Positions 43,597-52,569 of a DNA stretch of 57,777 bases are shown here, piece after piece. This DNA is from Sedimentitalea nanhaiensis DSM 24252 (lineage in GTDB: Bacteria > Pseudomonadota > Alphaproteobacteria > Rhodobacterales > Rhodobacteraceae): assembly GCF_000473225.1 (NCBI RefSeq), contig NZ_AXBG01000028.1:1-57777 (forward strand). The letters run 5' to 3'. The notes under the pieces were generated by a model. It searched no databases. It worked only from the letters and a program-made list of their open reading frames with translations, and was not told the DNA's origin. The position numbers and the translations under genes were made by a program. Every line of letters starts with the position of its first letter. Within the stretch, counting starts at the first letter, position 1.

Positions 43597-45300
43597 ATGA
43601 AAACGAACTGGCGAATATTCGCTTTGGGTCTGGTGTTGGTATTTGTCGGATCTATTGCGGCTCACTTGGTGCAAACAACAAACGGTGTCACCATTAAAGA
43701 TGTCCGCTTTATCGGTGCCAATGGCAATCTGCAAAGCGGGCTACTTTACGTGCCTGAAGGCGTCACGGCCCAAACAAAAGCGCCGGCCATTCTGGCGGTT
43801 CATGGCTATATCAACACCCGCGAGGTTCAATCCGGCTTTGCCATTGAATATTCGCGGCGCGGCTATGTGGTTCTGTCTATTGACCAAACTGGTCATGGCT
43901 ACTCCGAAGGCGCCGCATTTTCGGCCGGTTTCGGCGGGCCCGCAGCGCTGCAATATCTGCGCGGTCTCGATATTGTTGATGTTGATAACATCGGCATGGA
44001 AGGCCACTCAATGGGCGGCTGGACAGTATTGGCGGCGGCAGCCACCTATCCCGATGATTACAAATCTATCGTACTAGAAGGGTCCAGCGTCGGCGCGCCC
44101 TTTGCAGCTGAAGGTACCGCAGACTGGCCACGCAACGTGTCAGTCGTGTTTTCTGCATACGACGAATTTTCAAGCCTCATGTGGGGCGTGGATAAGGCCG
44201 ATGATGTAGAACAAAGCCCAAAATTGATGGCGTTTTTCAGTTCTGAAACGCCCGTAGAAGAAGGCAGAATTTATGGCGACATAGCAGCAGGCAACGCGCG
44301 CATCCTGTGGCAACCACCTGTCACACACCCCGGTGATCACCTGTCGCGGGCGGCTATCGGCCATTCGGTGGATTGGTTTGCGCAAACGCTGGACGGCGCC
44401 CGCCCGCTGCCTGCCGACAACCAAATCTGGTTTTACAAGGAATTTGCCACATTAATCGGCTTGGTAGGCTTCGTAGTGCTGATCATGGGCACGTTGAACG
44501 GGCTACTGTCCCTGCCCTGGTTGCGCGACCTGCAAGCCACACCCGTGGCTGCGGCGCATACGACGCGCGGTCCAAAGTGGTGGGGAATATTTCTGTTCAG
44601 CGCGCTGTTCCCGGTGGCGAACTATTATCCGCTTTTCACCCTTGCTGAATCGTTGTTTCCCGCCTCGGCATTACTCCCTCAGACCATCACGTCACAGGTT
44701 GCGTTTTGGGCCGTCATCAACGGTGCCGTCGCAGGGCTTGTCGGGCTCGTGATCCGCACGCAGCCAGTCGCCTTCCCAATCAAAGCCGCCCGGTCGCTGG
44801 TGCTTGCGGGGGTGGCGGTATTTGTGGCCTACCTTTCGGCTGTGATTGTCGATTTCTTCCTCAAGGTTGATTTTCGCTTCTGGTTCGTTGGTGTCAAATT
44901 GCTGACCGCTGAACGATTTGTGACAGCGCTGGTCTATCTCGTGCCCTTTACGATCTACTTCGTTCTGGCAATGCGCGCTTTGCATGGGGGGCTGTCTGTT
45001 GCGGGGCAAAGCCTGCGCGCAACCTACACCTTGAATGCGCTGGCGCTGATGGGTGGGTTTCTGGTGTTCTTGATCATGCAATACGCCGCGTTGTTTTCCA
45101 ACGGCATACTGCTGACACCATCCGAGCCACTGAACACCATCGTCATGTTTCAGTTTGTGCCACTGCTGCTAACCGCGGCGATCATTAGCACGTTCCTCTA
45201 CCAAAGAACCGCAAGCTATTTGCCCGGCGCCTTCGCAAACGCGCTGCTGGTCACATGGTTCGTGGTGGCGGGGCAAGCGACACAATACGCTGCTGGATAA
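43597..45300 (+). CDS. Alpha/beta hydrolase fused to a multi-pass membrane domain
   Basis: A 567-residue protein. Residues 1-25 form a membrane anchor or signal (IFALGLVLVFVGSIAAHLV). Residues about 35-285 form an alpha/beta hydrolase: LAVHGYINTREVQSGFAIEYSRRGYVVLSIDQTGHGYS, then the nucleophile elbow GMEGHSMGGWT, with a likely His in GDHLSRAAIGHS. From about residue 290 to the end there are about eight hydrophobic helices (for example LIGLVGFVVLIMGTLNGLL and LVLAGVAVFVAYLSAVIVDFF). The hydrolase is probably periplasmic, tethered to the membrane, and placed to hydrolyse a substrate before TRAP uptake (inference). It lies 60 bases after the binding-protein gene, with a terminator between. Confidence 0.82.
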   Translation: MKTNWRIFALGLVLVFVGSIAAHLVQTTNGVTIKDVRFIGANGNLQSGLLYVPEGVTAQTKAPAILAVHGYINTREVQSGFAIEYSRRGYVVLSIDQTGHGYSEGAAFSAGFGGPAALQYLRGLDIVDVDNIGMEGHSMGGWTVLAAAATYPDDYKSIVLEGSSVGAPFAAEGTADWPRNVSVVFSAYDEFSSLMWGVDKADDVEQSPKLMAFFSSETPVEEGRIYGDIAAGNARILWQPPVTHPGDHLSRAAIGHSVDWFAQTLDGARPLPADNQIWFYKEFATLIGLVGFVVLIMGTLNGLLSLPWLRDLQATPVAAAHTTRGPKWWGIFLFSALFPVANYYPLFTLAESLFPASALLPQTITSQVAFWAVINGAVAGLVGLVIRTQPVAFPIKAARSLVLAGVAVFVAYLSAVIVDFFLKVDFRFWFVGVKLLTAERFVTALVYLVPFTIYFVLAMRALHGGLSVAGQSLRATYTLNALALMGGFLVFLIMQYAALFSNGILLTPSEPLNTIVMFQFVPLLLTAAIISTFLYQRTASYLPGAFANALLVTWFVVAGQATQYAAG

Positions 45301-45308
45301 CGACTGGG

Positions 45309-45344
45309 GAGCCCGTCGCACAAGCTTTGCCGCGCGACGGGCTC
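45309..45344 (+). terminator. Hairpin after the membrane hydrolase gene
   Basis: A perfect 11-bp stem, GAGCCCGTCGC / GCGACGGGCTC with a 14-base loop, eight bases after the stop. No T-run follows, so it may be an RNA 3' stabiliser rather than a full terminator. Confidence 0.5.
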
Positions 45345-45526
45345 AAATAATGTGCCTCAAGGCTATCGCCAGTATTTGTTCTCTGGCCAGTTCCGATGGC
45401 ATGCCTCACTAGGTTCCTTGCACCATTCAGAGGCGCCTAGAAAAAGAGATTGAGATTCTTGGGAAAGACGCAGATCATTTTGACAATAATACGCAACTCT
45501 CTGCAACACCTGCAAGGAACTCGTTA

Positions 45527-45814
45527 ATGGAATACTGGAATATTACTATCAAAGCGCCAACGGGAGAATTTGATGCGACACTGAAATTGGGGAATGACGG
45601 TGGTGTTCCGGTTGGAGAGATGGCTGGCAAAAATGGCAAAGGTCCAATGCAAGATTTGGAAATTAGCGCAGCAGCCATTGCGTGGTCCACAAAGATTGAG
45701 CTTCCGATGCCGATGAAGTTGAAGTTTTTGGGAGCGCGCGACGGCGACACCATGTCTGGGACGGTCAAATTCGGTCTATTTGCTTCCGGGACATTTAACG
45801 CGTCTAGAGCCTGA
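45527..45814 (+). CDS. Small hypothetical protein (95 aa)
   Basis: MEYWNITIKAPTGEFDATLKLGNDGG begins a 95-residue protein of predicted beta-strands ending in DGDTMSGTVKFGLFASGTFNASRA. I recall similar small uncharacterised proteins with the DGDT.SGTVK.G.F ending in many proteobacteria, sometimes next to oxidoreductases. No signal peptide and no known function. It stands alone between the membrane hydrolase and the convergent MFS gene. The base composition (ATT and AAA rich) is less GC-rich than the hut island. Confidence 0.6.
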   Translation: MEYWNITIKAPTGEFDATLKLGNDGGVPVGEMAGKNGKGPMQDLEISAAAIAWSTKIELPMPMKLKFLGARDGDTMSGTVKFGLFASGTFNASRA

Positions 45815-45867
45815 ATCACCCGCTGCATTCGGTAATGCAGCCAATGTGTTGAGGCTAGATTGGGTCC

Positions 45868-47064
45868 TTAGTCGGTTCGACCAAATTTGCGCATCAGCCC
45901 TGCGAGAGAGGCCAGAGAGGCGATCAGACTGCCGTAACAGATCACAACGACTTTCAGCCCGAATACCGGCACCAAAAGTCCGGCAATTACCACTGGCAAG
46001 CCGAATGCCAAGTAACTGATACAGAATAGCGCAGCGAAAGTTTCTCCTCTGACATCCTCCGGTACCAGTGGAATAATCGAGCGGATGAAACCGTAAAAGC
46101 AGGTGCCGAAACCCGCCCCCACAACGGCGAGCGCAATAAGGTAGAGCACTAGATTTTCGTAATGAATGCCAAACAAAGTGGCAAAGGTTCCCATTGATAG
46201 CGCTGCGGCGCCAAACAACGTGACCTCACGAGCAGAGTAGTTGCGCGCAATGAAACAAGCCAGCGCACCAACCCCGGCCAGGAATGCGACCACGAAGCCC
46301 TGGACAATCACATTTTGAATACCAAAAACCTGTGAGATGATGAGTGCGCCAAGCGACAGATACAGCCCCCCTGTGGCCCAGCCCGCGAATAGCGCCGGAG
46401 CGCCACGCCAGAACGTGCCCCTGACTTCGATCGGGAGGCCAACGCGAGGCTTCAGCGCCTGCAACAAGCCTTCATGCCGTGGCGATGTTTCGGGCAAGCC
46501 CCATGTGGCCAGCGCCAACACCAGGCTGGCCATTGCAATCCCAGTGAATATATCAAATTTTGGCTCGGTAAGGTGCTCCATCGCGAAGCCGGATACCAAG
46601 GCCCCCAGGGCCAGCCCGACGAGGGGGATGACTGAATTACAGATCGCCGCGATGCCCTTGAATTCAGGGGGTTCAAGATCCGTAATCGCAGCCGACAGCG
46701 TAGACAAAAGAAGGCCGCATGCTACGCCCTGTACTACACGAGCCAACAACAACGCAGGCACAGAACCTGACAGCTCGAATCCGGCGGCGGAAACAGCGAG
46801 TAGCACGAACCCTATCGACAGAATAGGGCGCCGCCCGACATGATCCGAGATTGATCCGGCCACTAACAGTGTCGCAAGAAGGGCAATTGCGTAAATTGCG
46901 AATATCTCCGACACGACCAAAGACGAAAAACCAAGTTGCTGCTGCAGTAGCGGATAAAAGGGGGACGGCGCGCTCGCGCTCGCCATCATCAGAGCGCTTC
47001 CAGTAAGCACGATTGCGAAACCAGCGCGCTCTCTAGCCTTGGGTGACATCACAATCGTAGTCAT
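45868..47064 (-). CDS. MFS transporter
   Basis: A 398-residue major facilitator protein with 12 predicted helices. Loop motifs include GSISDHVGRRPILSIGF (the MFS loop 2-3 signature DxxGRR) and ARVVQGVACGLLLSTLSAAITDLEP. It is divergent from an ArsR-type regulator with two palindromic operators in the 87-base gap, so it is probably an efflux pump induced by a small toxic compound. The substrate is unknown. Confidence 0.9.
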   Translation of the reverse strand: MTTIVMSPKARERAGFAIVLTGSALMMASASAPSPFYPLLQQQLGFSSLVVSEIFAIYAIALLATLLVAGSISDHVGRRPILSIGFVLLAVSAAGFELSGSVPALLLARVVQGVACGLLLSTLSAAITDLEPPEFKGIAAICNSVIPLVGLALGALVSGFAMEHLTEPKFDIFTGIAMASLVLALATWGLPETSPRHEGLLQALKPRVGLPIEVRGTFWRGAPALFAGWATGGLYLSLGALIISQVFGIQNVIVQGFVVAFLAGVGALACFIARNYSAREVTLFGAAALSMGTFATLFGIHYENLVLYLIALAVVGAGFGTCFYGFIRSIIPLVPEDVRGETFAALFCISYLAFGLPVVIAGLLVPVFGLKVVVICYGSLIASLASLAGLMRKFGRTD

Positions 47065-47087
47065 TTTGGAATGCAGTCCTTCATAAG

Positions 47088-47151
47088 GGTTCGAAGTTTA
47101 TCGAACCTTTCTCTAGTTTCTTCCTGCGGAAGGTTCAAGTATATTCGAACC
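47088..47151. promoter_or_regulatory. Two palindromic operators between the MFS and ArsR genes
   Basis: GGTTCGA-6-TCGAACC at 47088-47107 (perfect) and GGTTCAA-6-TCGAACC at 47132-47151 (one mismatch) have the same spacing, with centres 44 bases apart. The second touches the regulator ATG at 47152. Likely bound by the ArsR-type regulator to control both divergent genes. Confidence 0.75.
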
Positions 47152-47481
47152 ATGAGTATCTTACCCGACACTGTCAGCCCCGATCTTGCGCACCCGCAGG
47201 AACAGGAGCTGCAACTGACGCAAGTCTTGTTCGCACTCAGCGATCCGGGCCGGTTGGACATCGTGCGTCAGCTCCGCGACGGCCCGGTCGAAATGGCAAA
47301 CTGCAATTTAATGGATCCGGAAGTGGCGAAATCCACCAAGTCGCACCTGTTCAAAGTGTTGCGCGAAGCAGGTGTGATCCGGAATATCCCCAAGGGGCGG
47401 GGTCGCCTGCTTTCACTGCGAAGAGATGCGCTTGACCGTCGCTTTCCTGGTTTGCTGGAAGCAGTGCTGAACGCAAACTAA
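47152..47481 (+). CDS. ArsR-family transcriptional regulator
   Basis: A 109-residue winged-helix protein: LTQVLFALSDPGRLDIVRQLRDGPVEMANC, then KSTKSHLFKVLREAGVIRNIPKGRGRLLSLRRDALDRRFPGLLEAVL. The KSHLFKVLREAG recognition helix and overall length fit the ArsR family. The arsenic-type CxC motif is absent; single Cys occurs only in ANCNL, so a metal sensor of the classic type is unlikely. The ATG at 47152 follows the second operator directly; the frame opens earlier but that part overlaps the operators. Confidence 0.88.
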   Translation: MSILPDTVSPDLAHPQEQELQLTQVLFALSDPGRLDIVRQLRDGPVEMANCNLMDPEVAKSTKSHLFKVLREAGVIRNIPKGRGRLLSLRRDALDRRFPGLLEAVLNAN

Positions 47482-47632
47482 GGGCGTGCCGCATCGATTT
47501 GCGTATGCATTGCTTGTTTTTCTGGGCTGGATGTCAAAGCTGCTAACTGGTGTGCATGCCGGCTAGCGCCTTTCCCGCTCCGTTTCACAGCGCCGCTCAC
47601 AGCCCTGTGATTAGAAAAAGCTACGCCACCCA

Positions 47633-47647
47633 TAGACGACCGGTCTA
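47633..47647. promoter_or_regulatory. TetR operator upstream of the TetR gene
   Basis: TAGACGACCGGTCTA has arms TAGAC/GTCTA with five bases between. It recurs at 48279-48293 and resembles the NemR box of E. coli. It lies 20 bases before the TetR ATG. Confidence 0.8.
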
Positions 47648-47667
47648 ATGAGACTATATCTGGGATC

Positions 47668-48255
47668 ATGGAACAGAAAAACGACACCCGCTCACAGATA
47701 TTGGCCACAGGACGCCGCCTGACAGCCAAGCAGGGCTACACAGGTGTCGGCCTGAGTGCGCTCTTGAAAGAGGCCGGCGTTCCGAAGGGGTCGTTCTATC
47801 ACTATTTCGCCTCCAAGGAAGCTTATGGCTGTGCGCTGTTGAATGATTTTATGACGGAGTATGGCACACGCCTGAACGCGTCGCTTGCGCATCCGGACAT
47901 GGATTCACGGTCTCGGTTTCTGACCTATTTCGAAGAGTGGCGGAAAAAACAGATCAGCCCCAACCTCGAAGACCGGTGCTTGGTCGTCAAACTGTCCGCA
48001 GAGGTTGCTGACCTCTCGGAGAACATGAGCAATATCTTGCAGAAAAGTGTGTCCGAAATCGTCGCGCGCCTGACGGAGACCCTTGAACAGGGAACGAACG
48101 ATGGCACGATCGCCGCGCTTGAAGACCCCCGCTCCACGGCAGAAATGATCTACCACATGTGGCTTGGAGCTAGCCTCGTCGCGAGCCTCTCGCACAGTGA
48201 AGCCCCGCTCAATTCCGCTATGAATGCCACAAAGGTGCTCGTTCCAGGACCATAA
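47668..48255 (+). CDS. TetR-family regulator, NemR/YcdC-type
   Basis: A 195-residue TetR protein. The N-terminal HTH reads RSQILATGRRLTAKQGYTGVGLSALLKEAGVPKGSFYHYFASKEAYGCALL, with the KGSFYHYF form typical of NemR-like regulators. The C-terminal domain (TETLEQGTNDGTIAALEDPRSTAEMIYHMWLGASLVASL) is of the same group. NemR senses electrophiles through cysteines; here Cys in YGCALL and DRCLVV are candidates. Palindromes before its own gene and before the downstream operon indicate autoregulation and control of the detoxification genes, including an old yellow enzyme. Confidence 0.88.
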   Translation: MEQKNDTRSQILATGRRLTAKQGYTGVGLSALLKEAGVPKGSFYHYFASKEAYGCALLNDFMTEYGTRLNASLAHPDMDSRSRFLTYFEEWRKKQISPNLEDRCLVVKLSAEVADLSENMSNILQKSVSEIVARLTETLEQGTNDGTIAALEDPRSTAEMIYHMWLGASLVASLSHSEAPLNSAMNATKVLVPGP

Positions 48256-48278
48256 CCCTAAAAATTTTGACACATCGA

Positions 48279-48293
48279 TAGACGACCAGTCTA
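48279..48293. promoter_or_regulatory. TetR operator before the detoxification operon
   Basis: TAGACGACCAGTCTA has the same arms and spacing as the site at 47633. It ends 17 bases before the ATG of the OsmC/Ohr gene. Confidence 0.8.
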
Positions 48294-48310
48294 TTCGCGA
48301 AAGGAAGCTC

Positions 48311-48727
48311 ATGAAAATCTTCTACACAACCACTGCAACGGCAACCGGAGGACGCTCGGGCACCGCCGCGCTCAACGACGGCAGCTTTTCAGTCCAGATG
48401 GTCCGCCCGGACAGCCGCGAGGCGGGGGTGAACCCCGAGCAGTTGTTCGCGCTTGGCTATGCGGCCTGTTTTGATAGCGCGATGGAAATGACCGCAAAAC
48501 AACTCAAACTGGATGCCAAAGTGGCATCAACGTCGGTTGAGGTGGGCATCGGCCAACGCCCCGAGGGCGGATACGGACTTGATCTCGACATTACCGCACA
48601 TCTGCCGGGCATGACCCGCGAGGATGCTGAAAGACTTGTCGAAGCGACGCACCAGGTCTGCCCATACTCCAACGCCACACGCGGAAACGTTGACGTGCGC
48701 CTGCACATTGAAACTGAAGGAAACTGA
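48311..48727 (+). CDS. Organic hydroperoxide resistance protein (Ohr/OsmC family)
   Basis: A 138-residue OsmC-fold peroxidase. The two redox cysteines are in LFALGYAACFDSAM and ATHQVCPYSNATRGN, as in Ohr. The enzyme reduces organic hydroperoxides in the cytosol with lipoyl thiols in studied cases. It is the first gene of a nine-gene run on the same strand behind a TetR operator. ATG at 48311 follows AAAGGAAGCTC. Confidence 0.9.
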   Translation: MKIFYTTTATATGGRSGTAALNDGSFSVQMVRPDSREAGVNPEQLFALGYAACFDSAMEMTAKQLKLDAKVASTSVEVGIGQRPEGGYGLDLDITAHLPGMTREDAERLVEATHQVCPYSNATRGNVDVRLHIETEGN

Positions 48728-48731
48728 GCCC

Positions 48732-49889
48732 ATGAACAATTTTGACTTTCGCAATCCGACACATATCCTGTTTGGAAAGGGTCGTATCGCGGACCTGAAG
48801 GATCAGGTTCCGGCTGACGCAAAGGTGCTGATCCTTTATGGTGGAGGCAGCGCGGAGAAAACAGGCGTCCTTGGTCAGGTGCGTGCGGCACTTGCGGGCC
48901 GGACCTTGGTCGAATTTGGCGGTATTGAGCCCAATCCGCGCTTTGCCACTGCGCTGAAGGCTGTCGACGTGATTGGCCAAGAAGGGATCACCTTCCTGTT
49001 GGCTGTCGGCGGTGGCTCCGTTATTGACGCCACCAAATTTATCGCGGCGGCGGCCAAATATGATGGCGACGCCTGGGACATCCTGACATCTCGCGGGTCG
49101 GTCATCACGCAAGCGCTGCCCTTTGGCACCGTGTTGACCTTGCCCGCCACCGGTTCGGAGATGAACTCTGGCGCTGTGATCACCAATCCCGAGAAGGGCG
49201 CTAAGCTTCCGTTTGGTAGCCCACATTGCTACCCGGTTTTCTCGGTGCTGGACCCCGAGGTCACTTACACGCTGCCGCCCCGTCAAATCGCGAACGGCGT
49301 GGCCGACGCGTTTGTTCACATCATCGAACAATATCTGACCTATCCATCCGCCGCGCGCGTTCAGGACGGTTTTGCCGAAACCCTGCTACGCACCCTGATC
49401 GAGCTTGGGCCCAAAGCCCTTGAGACGCCGGAGGACTATGACGTTCGCGCCAACCTGATGTGGACGGCAACACTGGCACTGAATGGCCTGATCGGCGCAG
49501 GTGTCCCGCAGGACTGGGCAAGCCATATGATCGGACATGAGATTACTGCGCTCAATGACACCGACCACGCCCGCACACTGGCTGTCGTGTTGCCGTCACT
49601 GATGAGCGACCAACGTGGCCCCAAACGCGAGAAACTGCTGCAATATGCTGCTAATGTTTGGGACATCCGTGAGGGATCTGATGATGCGCGGATTGATGCC
49701 GTGATCAAGGCAACACGCAGGTTCTTTGAACAGATGGGTATCAAAACCCGACTCGGCGATTACGCAATTGCTGCACCTGAAATTGATCTTATCGTCGCCG
49801 CCTTGAAGGATCACGGCATGACCGCCCTTGGCGAACAAAATGCCATCACCCCCGAAGATGCCCGCCGCATTCTTGAAACAGCCTTGTAG
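48732..49889 (+). CDS. Iron-containing alcohol dehydrogenase, YqhD type
   Basis: A 385-residue group III alcohol dehydrogenase/aldehyde reductase close to YqhD: MNNFDFRNPTHILFGKG at the start, nucleotide loop GGGSVIDATKFIAAAA, and metal ligands in DWASHMIGHEITALNDTDHARTLAVVLP. YqhD is an NADPH-dependent reductase of short and lipid-derived aldehydes. It starts four bases after the Ohr stop. Fits removal of aldehydes formed from peroxidised lipids or electrophiles. Confidence 0.9.
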   Translation: MNNFDFRNPTHILFGKGRIADLKDQVPADAKVLILYGGGSAEKTGVLGQVRAALAGRTLVEFGGIEPNPRFATALKAVDVIGQEGITFLLAVGGGSVIDATKFIAAAAKYDGDAWDILTSRGSVITQALPFGTVLTLPATGSEMNSGAVITNPEKGAKLPFGSPHCYPVFSVLDPEVTYTLPPRQIANGVADAFVHIIEQYLTYPSAARVQDGFAETLLRTLIELGPKALETPEDYDVRANLMWTATLALNGLIGAGVPQDWASHMIGHEITALNDTDHARTLAVVLPSLMSDQRGPKREKLLQYAANVWDIREGSDDARIDAVIKATRRFFEQMGIKTRLGDYAIAAPEIDLIVAALKDHGMTALGEQNAITPEDARRILETAL

Positions 49890-49901
49890 GAGATGATGAC
49901 C

Positions 49902-50939
49902 ATGGCACAGACTGAAACAGTAAACCGCCAGCTTGTGTTGGCGGAACGCCCCAAAGGCGAACCGACCAAGGACACGCTTCGCTTGGTCGAAGGGGACGTC
50001 CCCTCCCCCGGTGCTGGGCAGATGCTTCTGCGCACCGAATATCTGTCGCTGGACCCTTATATGCGGGGGCGCATGAGCGATGCGCCATCTTACGCCGCGC
50101 CGGTGGAAATTGATGGCGTGATGGAGGGCGGCACAGTGGCTCAGGTCGTCACCTCAAAGGTTGATGGCTTTGCGCCGGGCGACTGGGTGCTCAGCTTCAA
50201 TGGCTGGCAGGATTATGCGCTGTCGGATGGCACGCGGACCACCAATCTGGGTACCTCGCCTGCACACCCGTCTTGGGCGCTCGGTATCATGGGTATGCCC
50301 GGATTTACCGCTTGGGCGGGTCTGACGCAAATTGGCGCGCCAAAGCCGGGCGAAACCATCGCCGTGGCGGCCGCAACCGGCCCGGTCGGGGCCACTGTGG
50401 GCCAGATCGGCAAGATCCTTGGCTGCCGCGTGGTCGGCATCGCGGGCGGGCCAGAAAAATGCGCCCATGCGGTCAATGAGTTGGGTTTTGACGCCTGTAT
50501 CGATCACAAGGCAGATGACTTTGCCGAACAGCTTGCAAAGGCCTGTCCCGATGGCATTGATGTCTATTTCGAAAATGTCGGCGGCAAGGTCCTCGACGGG
50601 GTCATCCCGCTGTTGAATCCAAACTCACGGGTGCCGGTCTGCGGATTGATCTCTCAGTATAATGCGACTGACTTGCCCAAAGGACCGGACCGGATGAATT
50701 GGCTTATGGGTCAAATCCTGCGCAAGAAGATCAAGGTGCAGGGCTTCATCATCTTTGACGACTTCGGCCACCTCTACCCGGATTTTGCCAAAGACATGGG
50801 GGCGTGGATCGAAAGCGGCCAAATCAAGTACCGCGAAGAGATCATCGACGGTTTGGAAAATGCGCTCGAAGCCTTCATTGGCCTGCTGAATGGCGAAAAC
50901 TTTGGCAAGCGCGTGATCCGCGTCGGCCAGAAAAAATAG
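49902..50939 (+). CDS. NADP-dependent oxidoreductase, CurA/leukotriene B4 dehydrogenase type
   Basis: A zinc-free medium-chain reductase of about 345 residues: NRQLVLAERPKGEPTKDTLRL, LSLDPYMRGRMSD, NADPH loop AAATGPVGATVGQIGKILGCRVVGIAGG, then YFENVGGKVLDGVIPLLN. These reduce alkenal and alkenone double bonds. The ATG at 49902 is well spaced from TAGGAG; an ATG at 49893 is too close to it. Confidence 0.9.
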   Translation: MAQTETVNRQLVLAERPKGEPTKDTLRLVEGDVPSPGAGQMLLRTEYLSLDPYMRGRMSDAPSYAAPVEIDGVMEGGTVAQVVTSKVDGFAPGDWVLSFNGWQDYALSDGTRTTNLGTSPAHPSWALGIMGMPGFTAWAGLTQIGAPKPGETIAVAAATGPVGATVGQIGKILGCRVVGIAGGPEKCAHAVNELGFDACIDHKADDFAEQLAKACPDGIDVYFENVGGKVLDGVIPLLNPNSRVPVCGLISQYNATDLPKGPDRMNWLMGQILRKKIKVQGFIIFDDFGHLYPDFAKDMGAWIESGQIKYREEIIDGLENALEAFIGLLNGENFGKRVIRVGQKK

Positions 50940-50948
50940 GAAAATAAC

Positions 50949-51626
50949 ATGAAAATTCTGATGGTACTGACATCCCACGACACACTCGGGGACACAGGCA
51001 AGAAAACTGGCTTCTGGCTGGAGGAGTTTGCGGCCCCCTATTACGTCTTCAAGGACGCCGGAGCAGATATTATACTGGCCTCGCCCAAAGGGGGACAGCC
51101 GCCGATTGATCCGTCCAGCGACAACGCTGACGCACAGACCAACGACACCCGTCGGTTCAAAGACGATCCAGAGACGCAAAAGCATCTTGCGACGACGCTG
51201 AAGCTTTCGGATGTAACCGAAGACGGGTTCGACGCCATCTTCTATCCGGGCGGCCACGGCCCTTTGTGGGATCTGGCCGAAAGCGCGGACAGCAAACGCC
51301 TGATCGAGGCCTTCGCCGCCGCCGATTTGCCTGTCGGCGCAGTTTGCCACGCCCCAGCCGTGTTCCGCCACACCCAAGGTGCGGACGGCAAACCGCTGGT
51401 GTCTGGTCGCCGGGTGACGGGTTTTACCAACACCGAAGAAGAGGCCGTCGGCCTTACCGATGTTGTGCCGTTCTTGGTGGAAGACATGCTGAAGGCCAAT
51501 GGTGGCCAGTATGAAAAAGGGGCGGATTGGGCCAGTTTCGTGCTGCGTGACGGAAAACTGGTCACCGGCCAGAACCCCGCCTCATCCGCCGCCGCCGCGC
51601 AAGATATCCTCGGGCTGCTGAAGTAG
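50949..51626 (+). CDS. DJ-1/PfpI family protein (Hsp31/glyoxalase III-like)
   Basis: A 225-residue class I glutamine-amidotransferase-like protein. The nucleophile Cys is in LPVGAVCHAPAVF, with Glu in GFWLEEFAAPYYVFKDAG and the strand FDAIFYPGGHGPLWDL. Family members convert methylglyoxal to lactate without glutathione or act as chaperones/deglycases. It lies nine bases after the CurA-type gene, within the detoxification operon. Confidence 0.9.
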   Translation: MKILMVLTSHDTLGDTGKKTGFWLEEFAAPYYVFKDAGADIILASPKGGQPPIDPSSDNADAQTNDTRRFKDDPETQKHLATTLKLSDVTEDGFDAIFYPGGHGPLWDLAESADSKRLIEAFAAADLPVGAVCHAPAVFRHTQGADGKPLVSGRRVTGFTNTEEEAVGLTDVVPFLVEDMLKANGGQYEKGADWASFVLRDGKLVTGQNPASSAAAAQDILGLLK

Positions 51627-51636
51627 GAGAAAAACG

Positions 51637-52569
51637 ATGGTCGACCTGATCCTGCACCACTATGAAGCCTCTCCCTATTCCGAAAAAATCAGAACTTTGA
51701 TGGGCTTCAAGGGGCTGTCATGGTCATCGGTCATCGTGCCTCCTATTGCGCCAAAGGCTGATCTGCTGGCCTTGACGGGTGGCTACAGGCGGGCCCCAGT
51801 GCTTCAGATCGGGGCGGATATCTACTGTGATTCCGCCCTGATCGCCGCCGAGCTTGACCAGCGGTTTCCGGCGCGCGCCCTTGCCCCGAACACTGTGGGC
51901 ACAGCAACCCCGTTGCTCGACAATTGGGCGGACCGCATTTTGTTCTGGCAAGTGGTTCGTTACAGCATGGGTCTGCGCGCTGATGCCGTTCCCCCAGCCC
52001 TGATCCATGACCGCGAGGCGTTTTGGGATCACAAGATTGATCTGGACGGCCTGAAAGCGGATGTCGGCTATCATCGCGGCCAAATTACAACAGGGCTTGG
52101 TTGGCTTGAGAACCTGCTGGGCGGTGCCGATTTCTTTGCCGGGGACACGCCCGCGCTGACTGATCTGGCACTCTATCATGTGGTTTGGTTTTTTGCCAAA
52201 GCTGACACAGCCGCCAGCGGCAGCGGTCTATCGCTGTTCCCGGCATTGTCGGCATGGATGGCGCGCATTGCGGAGTTCGGTCACGGCACACGAACCGAAT
52301 TGGCGCCTGCTGAAGCGATCAACATCGCGCTTTCGGCGCCCCCCGCCCCCCTTCCAGAAACGGGAGCTGCACATCCCGCGATAGGCGCGCCGGTACAGGT
52401 TCTGGTCGATGAATTTGGCACGGAAGTCATCGACGGTACGCTGGCCCATATCGACGACACCCGCATCATTCTGCATCGGGACACGCCACAGGTGGGAACG
52501 GTTGCCGTGCATTTCCCGCGACACGGCTATCCGCTTCGTACAACTCTAATCCAAGGGAAAGACACATGA
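51637..52569 (+). CDS. Glutathione S-transferase family protein
   Basis: A 310-residue protein. The N-terminal thioredoxin-like domain reads LILHHYEASPYSEKIRTLMGFKGLSWSSVIVPP with GYRRAPVLQIGADIYCDSALIAAELDQRF (Pro after the beta-3 strand and the Ser/Asp motif). The helical C-terminal domain contains FFAGDTPALTDLALYHVVWF. The C-terminus is about 80 residues longer than in typical GSTs (from about residue 230) and has an uncertain extra domain. Likely conjugates or handles glutathione adducts of electrophiles. Its stop overlaps the cytochrome gene start. Confidence 0.85.
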   Translation: MVDLILHHYEASPYSEKIRTLMGFKGLSWSSVIVPPIAPKADLLALTGGYRRAPVLQIGADIYCDSALIAAELDQRFPARALAPNTVGTATPLLDNWADRILFWQVVRYSMGLRADAVPPALIHDREAFWDHKIDLDGLKADVGYHRGQITTGLGWLENLLGGADFFAGDTPALTDLALYHVVWFFAKADTAASGSGLSLFPALSAWMARIAEFGHGTRTELAPAEAINIALSAPPAPLPETGAAHPAIGAPVQVLVDEFGTEVIDGTLAHIDDTRIILHRDTPQVGTVAVHFPRHGYPLRTTLIQGKDT

